Source: CAVWDI01 sp046259385
GTDB taxonomy: Bacteria; Chloroflexota; Anaerolineae; Anaerolineales; UBA4823
Direction of reading: 5' to 3'
DNA: 17,818 nucleotides
Assembly (NCBI GenBank): GCA_046259385.1
Contig: JBJYWI010000245.1
Coordinates: 1 to 17,818, forward strand
Part shown: piece by piece, positions 13,351 to 17,818 of the stretch
How the letters are laid out: the number at the start of each line of letters is the position of its first letter
Numbering within the stretch: the first letter of the stretch is position 1
Translations under genes and position numbers: made by a program
The notes under the pieces: generated by a model
What the model was told of the DNA's origin: nothing
The model's database searches: none
The model's input: the letters and a program-made list of their open reading frames with translations, nothing else

Positions 13351-13980
13351 ATGGGCGGTTTGATTGAAGTGTTCACGATATTATTTGTAACCATGGGACC
13401 GCTTAAAGTGTCGCTGGTGTTTGCAGAAGTGTGCAAGGAATTCGATCCAAAACAAAGGATTAAGATAGCGGTTCGAGCTGTTTTGTTTGCCGGGACGATT
13501 GGTCTACTTTTCATCCTGGCTGGAAAAATATTAATGGAATTGTTCCATTTCTCTCTGGCAGCTCTGTTTATCGCAGGGGGACTGATCCTATTAGTATTTG
13601 CCATCCGGTTGATCCTTGGTACTGGCAGGAACAAATATGTAGATCTTGAGGATCCGGATTTTGAACCCACCCACGTCTCGGTTTACCCGCTGGCTGTACC
13701 ATTAATAGCCAGCCCGATGGGAATTGTGATGCTGACCTCTGCCTCAGCTGCAAATTCGGACAGTTTAAATATATTGCTATTGATTGCTGCTGTACTGCTG
13801 GTGGTCATGCTTATTGATCTGGTTATCTTAAGTCTGGTAGCTACAGGGCTTCGATTTATCCACCCCCAGCTCGTGAATGCCGCTGAAAGGATTCTGGGTT
13901 TGCTTCTTGCGGCTCTGGCAGTCCAATCGATAATAAACGGTTTGATCGCCCTGGGTGTTTTGGAAAGTCTGGCACATTAG
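13351..13980 (+). CDS. MarC-family integral membrane protein
   Basis: The 209-residue protein has about six membrane segments with the MarC layout: an N-terminal segment leading to TMGPLKVSLVFAEVCKEFDP, two further helices with LAALFIAGGLILLVFAIRLI, a loop of about 35 residues, then YPLAVPLIASPMGIVMLTSAS (the family's conserved 'PL-(A/G)-P' segment) and two more helices. MarC proteins were once linked to multiple antibiotic resistance, but that link has been withdrawn and their substrate is unknown. AAGGATTC precedes the ATG. The gap to the next gene is 131 bp, with no clear terminator. Confidence 0.82.
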   Translation: MGGLIEVFTILFVTMGPLKVSLVFAEVCKEFDPKQRIKIAVRAVLFAGTIGLLFILAGKILMELFHFSLAALFIAGGLILLVFAIRLILGTGRNKYVDLEDPDFEPTHVSVYPLAVPLIASPMGIVMLTSASAANSDSLNILLLIAAVLLVVMLIDLVILSLVATGLRFIHPQLVNAAERILGLLLAALAVQSIINGLIALGVLESLAH

Positions 13981-14111
13981 TATAGCCAGTTTATAAATTT
14001 ATGCATATTTACTTCACAGCCTTAAGCCTGATCGCGGTAAGATCGAAGGTTTAATCGAATTGTCTATTAAAGAAATATGTAGGATATTTGTGATTAAAGG
14101 AGCTTGAAATC

Positions 14112-14753
14112 ATGTTGCTAACCATATTTATTGTAATTCTTGCTGCCCTGTTAGGTGCTGCTGCACTCTTGTGGGGCTACCGGCTGTTCCTGGTTCTGCT
14201 GCCCATCTGGGGTTTTTTCGCCGGGTTGTGGTTGGGGGTGACTGGGACAACGATGCTGCTGGGTGATGGATTTTTCTGGACAGTCAGCGGCATTATAATC
14301 GGGGTGATTATCGGCGTATTTGGCGCGATCCTTTCATATATGTTTTATCTGGTCGGTGTTGCCATTATCGCCGCGGCTATTGGAGGGATGCTGGGTTCGG
14401 GAGTTATGAGCGCGCTGGGTTTTGACCCAGGCTTTCTGACAACGATTGTCACAATCGGGAGCGCAATCGTGATCGCGATCCTGTCGCTAATCCTCAACCT
14501 TCAAAAATATGTAATCACATTTCTGGCTGCGGTTGGTGGAGCGGTGCTGCTGGTTATTTCCGGGCTGCTGTTGTTCGGACAGGTTACTCTGGATCAAATC
14601 CGGCTTGGGAACTTGCTGGCTCCGATCTTTAGTTCATCCTGGATCTGGATACTTGCCTGGCTGGTCCTTCTTGTTCTTGGTTTTGCAGTCCAGATCAGAA
14701 GAGACAGGGAATACCAGTTCTCAAAGGACGAGTATCTTATTAACTGGGGATAA
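14112..14753 (+). CDS. DUF4203-like multi-pass membrane protein
   Basis: The 213-residue protein is almost wholly hydrophobic, with about seven predicted helices rich in Gly (for example SGIIIGVIIGVFGAILSYMF and ALFAG-like WGFFAGLWLGVTG). This pattern, a run of Gly-zippered helices with a short polar C-terminus (RRDREYQFSKDEYLINWG), recalls the DUF4203/TMEM198-type domain. Bacterial members have no established function. AAAGGAGCTTG lies just before the ATG. It probably shares a transcript with the metallopeptidase gene 45 bp downstream. Confidence 0.65.
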   Translation: MLLTIFIVILAALLGAAALLWGYRLFLVLLPIWGFFAGLWLGVTGTTMLLGDGFFWTVSGIIIGVIIGVFGAILSYMFYLVGVAIIAAAIGGMLGSGVMSALGFDPGFLTTIVTIGSAIVIAILSLILNLQKYVITFLAAVGGAVLLVISGLLLFGQVTLDQIRLGNLLAPIFSSSWIWILAWLVLLVLGFAVQIRRDREYQFSKDEYLINWG

Positions 14754-14798
14754 TCCCAGCATAATCTTACAAGAAAAATAAGGTTATAGGAGTTAATT

Positions 14799-15488
14799 AT
14801 GTGGTTTATTGATCCCGTATATTTCTGGTATGTATTGATTCCGGTGTTGTTGATATCTCTGGGTGTCCAGATTTACCTGCGCAATACGAACGCAAAATGG
14901 AGCAAGGTGAAAAATTCAACAGGTGCAACTGGAACGCAGGTAGGAAATTCGCTGTTCCAGAGGACTTCACTCAGACCGGTCCGCCTTGACCATGTATCCG
15001 GCACGATGACGGATCATTTTGATCCAGGAGCAAATGTGGTGCGTTTGTCCGATACAACCTTTAATAAATCAACGGTCTCAGCAATGGCAATCACTGCTCA
15101 TGAACTGGGCCACGTCCAGCAGTACCAGACCGGATCCGGGCTGATAAAGGCACGCGGTTTTCTGCTGCCTGCTTTGCAGTTCAGCCCAACCATTTCCTAC
15201 ATCGCGATCCTGTTTGGTCTGTGGTTTAACCTAACCGGGTTGTTATGGCTGGGGATCTTATTTTTCGGTATTATGGTGTTGTTTTCACTTCTGACATTGC
15301 CGGTAGAGCTGGATGCCAGCAGACGAGGGTTAAGGCTGCTTGATGAAGCTGGTCTTATGGTCACCGAGAATGACCGTAAGGGTTCTCAAGCTGTCTTACG
15401 TGCTGCAGCCTTAACATACCTTGCCGCAGCGATCACATCTATCCTTCAGCTTTTGTATTACATCAGCGTCGCCCAACGCCGGAATTGA
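14799..15488 (+). CDS. YugP-like membrane zinc metallopeptidase
   Basis: The 229-residue protein has an N-terminal membrane segment, the catalytic HExxH motif as AITAHELGHVQQYQ (His101, Glu102, His105), then two or three further membrane helices and TLPVELDASRRGLRLLDEAG, whose Glu is the probable third zinc ligand. This order matches the neutral zinc metallopeptidase family of Bacillus YugP (Zn_peptidase_2), thought to act on membrane or secreted proteins, with unknown substrates. TATAGGAG precedes the ATG. It overlaps the end of the convergent GNAT gene by 26 bp. Confidence 0.88.
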   Translation: MWFIDPVYFWYVLIPVLLISLGVQIYLRNTNAKWSKVKNSTGATGTQVGNSLFQRTSLRPVRLDHVSGTMTDHFDPGANVVRLSDTTFNKSTVSAMAITAHELGHVQQYQTGSGLIKARGFLLPALQFSPTISYIAILFGLWFNLTGLLWLGILFFGIMVLFSLLTLPVELDASRRGLRLLDEAGLMVTENDRKGSQAVLRAAALTYLAAAITSILQLLYYISVAQRRN

Positions 15489-15954
15489 ATTCTTGATCGG
15501 GATTTGTGAACTTTTCCAGGAATACAAGGGAGAGCTTTTCACTCACCTTTTCCCTTCGAAATTCGCAATACCCGAGCTTCTTGTAGAGGTAGAGATTGCG
15601 CTTGCTCTTATGACCGGTGAACAATTCGTAACGTGAGGCAGGCACAATGTTTTCAATCCTTTCCATCAGTAGTGTCCCGATACCCTGATTCTGGTGATCT
15701 GGATGAACGATCAATCTGCCGATTTGACAACCACTTCGGGTATTTCTGGCGCGTACTGAACCAATTATTACGTCATTGATTGTCGCTTTTAATAATGTGT
15801 GCGTCGCGAACTCTGCCTGTATCTCTTCAAGAGTTTGCCGCAATGGAGGGATTGAAAAATCATTGTAAAGTGCAGCCTCGCCTGTATAAGCCAGTTTTTG
15901 CAGTTCAAGAATCTCCCTGGCATCCTCCAGCTTTGCTGATTTAATCTCGACCAT
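15463..15954 (-). CDS. GNAT-family N-acetyltransferase
   Basis: The 163-residue protein carries the acetyl-CoA binding motif of GNAT enzymes, IGRLIVHPDHQNQGIGTLLM (Q-x-x-G-x-G near residues 88-93), after the beta-strand VIIGSVRARN, and the C-terminal element YELFTGHKSKRNLYLYKKLG seen in many GNATs, with Tyr positioned as a general acid. The acceptor substrate (amine, amino acid or protein) cannot be read from the sequence. The gene ends inside the 3' end of the metallopeptidase gene on the other strand. The ribosome binding site is weak. Confidence 0.88.
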   Translation of the reverse strand: MVEIKSAKLEDAREILELQKLAYTGEAALYNDFSIPPLRQTLEEIQAEFATHTLLKATINDVIIGSVRARNTRSGCQIGRLIVHPDHQNQGIGTLLMERIENIVPASRYELFTGHKSKRNLYLYKKLGYCEFRREKVSEKLSLVFLEKFTNPDQEFNSGVGRR

Positions 15955-16029
15955 TTAATAGAACCTGAATTGTTCGATTTTTGAAGGTTCAACTGCTTAA
16001 GATTAACACACTGCAGTTAAAATGAAAAT

Positions 16030-16051
16030 CCCTCTCTTAGTGAAGAGAGGG
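16030..16051 (-). terminator. Rho-independent terminator for the leftward lipoprotein gene
   Basis: CCCTCTCTT and AAGAGAGGG form a perfect 9-bp stem with a 4-base loop. On the minus strand it is followed by ATTTTCATTTT, giving a U-rich tail 30 bp after the gene's stop. Confidence 0.8.
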
Positions 16052-16080
16052 AGATGTTAATTCTGAATATCCATTGCAGG

Positions 16081-16926
16081 TTATGGATATACGTACCATT
16101 CTGTATCGCTTGTCAATTTGATCGTTTTCTCCAAAAAACAATTTTTCATTGTCATAGTTGTGCAGAGTATAAAGGTGTAAGTGCCGGTTGTCAGGCTGTC
16201 GTAAGTTCGGTGAGAATTTGGGGGTATTACCAGAAAAGGAACATATGTGTCTTCCATTTTTTCAGGAGATTCAGTTGCGTAGATGGATGGCGTTTCGGTG
16301 GGCTTAATTCTTATCTGGTGCTCGATGTAGATATAAATCTCCCAGGGGGTTCTATTATTTATTTTAATCTTGTGATTTTCAGGAGGGATTAAAGCTGGAA
16401 AGGGGACTAGAGTGCTGCCTATTTCGAGACCGCTTTTTATCACAATTGATTTTGGCAGGTCTTCCCCAACCACCCATTCCAAATCCCCATTGATAAATAC
16501 CAGTTTGGGAGGCTCGCAAGTGAGCACATCCTTTACCTGGCAAAAATGGATTGTCCTCTCACCACCTTTCAAATCATTGTAAACCCAGGTTTCACCCGCA
16601 GGTATTGTTATTGCGTATACATTGTCTACAAAAAGGTGGGTATCCCAACCGGAGGGATTATTTAATGTCAGGTTGAAAGTTTGATATGGTTGAAAACCGA
16701 ACGGCGTTTGGGTTGGGATGTCTGTGTAAGTTGGCTGGATTGCTGTAAGGGTAAATGTTGGGGTATTTGAACTCTGGTTGAGTTCCGATTGATTTGTGGT
16801 TGTTGGTGTAATAACCTGGGTGCTTATGGGAGTAGATGTGTTGAGCGGAGCCTGTGCATCAGCAGAAATGCAGGCGCTTGTGATTATAGACACAGAGAGT
16901 AAAACCAGAACTGCTCCGATTTTCAT
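16081..16926 (-). CDS. Probable secreted lipoprotein of unknown function (281 aa)
   Basis: The N-terminus MKIGAVLVLLSVSIITSAC is a signal peptide with a lipoprotein-like cleavage site (Cys19, though Thr at -3 is unusual). A Thr/Pro/Ser-rich stretch of about 60 residues follows, then two similar beta-rich halves: FNLTLNNPSGWDTHLFVDNV and, later, HKIKINNRTPWEIYIYIEHQ. Each half is followed by a segment about dressing or force words such as GGERTIHFCQ and TGTYTFILCT, each with a Cys. The half-repeat suggests two small beta domains each with a disulfide or free Cys. I recognise no family. Low-complexity linkers of this kind are common in secreted proteins of Anaerolineae-like bacteria. Confidence 0.72.
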   Translation of the reverse strand: MKIGAVLVLLSVSIITSACISADAQAPLNTSTPISTQVITPTTTNQSELNQSSNTPTFTLTAIQPTYTDIPTQTPFGFQPYQTFNLTLNNPSGWDTHLFVDNVYAITIPAGETWVYNDLKGGERTIHFCQVKDVLTCEPPKLVFINGDLEWVVGEDLPKSIVIKSGLEIGSTLVPFPALIPPENHKIKINNRTPWEIYIYIEHQIRIKPTETPSIYATESPEKMEDTYVPFLVIPPNSHRTYDSLTTGTYTFILCTTMTMKNCFLEKTIKLTSDTEWYVYP

Positions 16927-17028
16927 TCGTGTAGTATTTCTTTGTGTAATTACTCACAAAAAAAACCAATACTATTAGTAAATATACTCCATTAATACAA
17001 ACGTATCCATACCTAGCGAAATGCTTTT

Positions 17029-17818
17029 TTATGGGCGATTCGGCTTAACAGGTATGATTAAATACCTTCCAACCGGGAGAGTTTTTTCAGGATTGACCTG
17101 GTTGTAAAAAATAATTTCTTCTAAATCTATTTGATATTCCCGAGCAATATCCTCGATTGAGACAGATTTATCCACCAGTTTTGTCACAAATGGGGTGAGG
17201 TTATCAGCTTCTTTTACATCAGGCATTACAACAATTACCATTCCGGTTCTCAAGCCTATGTCAACAGGAATAATATTGGTGGCTTTAATCACGTCGACTG
17301 CTGTATTGTAAATGTCTGCTAATTTCGGATAACTTTCACCCTCAGCGACAACATGCAGGATATAAGCACTGTCAGGTCCGAAAGGGGTTTCGAGTCCCGG
17401 ACCGGGAGTGAAATCAGGGGTAAAAGTGGATGTGAAAGTGGGTGAGGGGGTCGGAGAAGGTGTGTTTGCAGGAATCTGGGTGGTGGACAGCGTTTCTTCC
17501 TTCAATAAACTCAGGATAAAATCATCAGTCTCAGCCGGAACAATGGTGGTTTGAAGCGGTGAGTTTATTGTATTTGTGAGACTCACAGTATCCGGCGCTT
17601 GGGTCGAGCTATTAGGTATGGAAGACCTGTTACCGTAAAGCGGCCTCCGGAAAATTAAGAAAAGAAAGGTAAGAATGATAGCGAACGCGACGATTGATGG
17701 CAAGCCAAACCTGAAAATACCCTGAAGTGAAAACGATTTTCTAGATTTGACGGAACCAAGGATACCAGCCGGGAGAGGATCCAGACCGGAAGAAAAGAAA
17801 ACATCCCATACACGAAAA
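17029..17818 (-). CDS. Membrane-anchored protein with LysM-like C-terminus, 5' end cut by window
   Basis: The frame stays open to the right edge, so the gene starts outside the window; the TTG at 17703 is not the start. The visible part has a cytoplasmic stretch of about 40 residues (FRVWDVFFSSGLDPLPAGIL and so on), one membrane helix (VAFAIILTFLFLIF), a Thr/Pro/Ser linker with TPSPTPSPTFTSTFTPDFTP, and a C-terminal part with two LysM-like units: YILHVVAEGESYPKLADIYN...GMVIVVMP and LVDKSVSIEDIAREYQIDLE...VGRYLIIPVK. These match LysM spacing loosely, lacking some consensus residues. It probably holds the cell wall to the membrane; a partner is not evident. Confidence 0.7.
   Translation of the reverse strand, partial: FRVWDVFFSSGLDPLPAGILGSVKSRKSFSLQGIFRFGLPSIVAFAIILTFLFLIFRRPLYGNRSSIPNSSTQAPDTVSLTNTINSPLQTTIVPAETDDFILSLLKEETLSTTQIPANTPSPTPSPTFTSTFTPDFTPGPGLETPFGPDSAYILHVVAEGESYPKLADIYNTAVDVIKATNIIPVDIGLRTGMVIVVMPDVKEADNLTPFVTKLVDKSVSIEDIAREYQIDLEEIIFYNQVNPEKTLPVGRYLIIPVKPNRP

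Noticed and set aside
17029..17703. A complete 224-residue protein starting at TTG 17703
   Set aside because: The same frame is open to the window edge, so the gene is truncated and the TTG lies inside it.
1..17818. A lanthipeptide, sactipeptide or other modified-peptide cluster
   Set aside because: No LanB/C/M, radical-SAM, YcaO or similar enzyme is visible in the window.

Overview
The window reads as a chromosomal segment of a monoderm-like, moderately AT-rich bacterium, most likely Chloroflexota (Anaerolineae-like). That placement is inference. It rests on the SPFH, MarC, DUF4203 and YugP-type genes, on extracellular proteins with Thr/Pro-rich linkers, on an exporter adaptor that lacks the long hairpin needed to cross an outer membrane, and on frequent weak ribosome binding sites. 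No rRNA, tRNA, CRISPR or transposase gene was seen.

Positions 1-8898 hold a peptide-export locus around a divergent promoter region (about 3046-3318). Leftwards run a short HlyD-type adaptor and a C39 peptidase/ABC transporter, which overlap by 4 bp; the transporter runs off the left edge. Rightwards run a 46-residue candidate precursor, a second ABC transporter with a non-catalytic C39-like N-terminus, a small CGC-motif protein, two membrane-anchored extracytoplasmic pentapeptide-repeat proteins and a ParA-type ATPase, all on one strand and closely spaced. The two ABC proteins resemble the pair known from NHLM-type bacteriocin export systems.

Positions 8968-13137 hold small envelope proteins, an SPFH (prohibitin-like) protein and a second group of tiny genes. 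Two run rightwards (11262, 11494) and four run leftwards (starts at 12767, 12529, 12286, 12014), converging on a pair of terminator hairpins.

The main discovery is that eight small proteins (46-74 residues), two in the exporter locus and six in the second group, carry the same very short N-terminal motif, roughly [K/R/I][V/I][K/R/T][T/S][N/G/A][L/I/V]xx-G. It is followed by otherwise different cargo: amphipathic helices, Cys-YW-Cys segments, a 17-residue Gly/Tyr/Cys repeat (GGGYVxGVYYPDKSGxC), a complete LysM domain and a CGC-motif domain. The motif looks like an ultra-short leader ending in Gly that the C39 transporter could cleave, so one exporter would secrete a modular set of proteins. 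A palindrome AGACA-(TT or AA)-TGTCT sits in the promoter regions of both groups and may co-regulate them. No lanthipeptide, radical-SAM or other peptide-modifying enzyme is seen here.

Positions 13351-17818 are ordinary: a MarC-family membrane protein, a DUF4203-like membrane protein, a YugP-like zinc metallopeptidase, a GNAT acetyltransferase overlapping it tail to tail, a probable lipoprotein, and a membrane-anchored protein with a LysM-like C-terminus that runs off the right edge.
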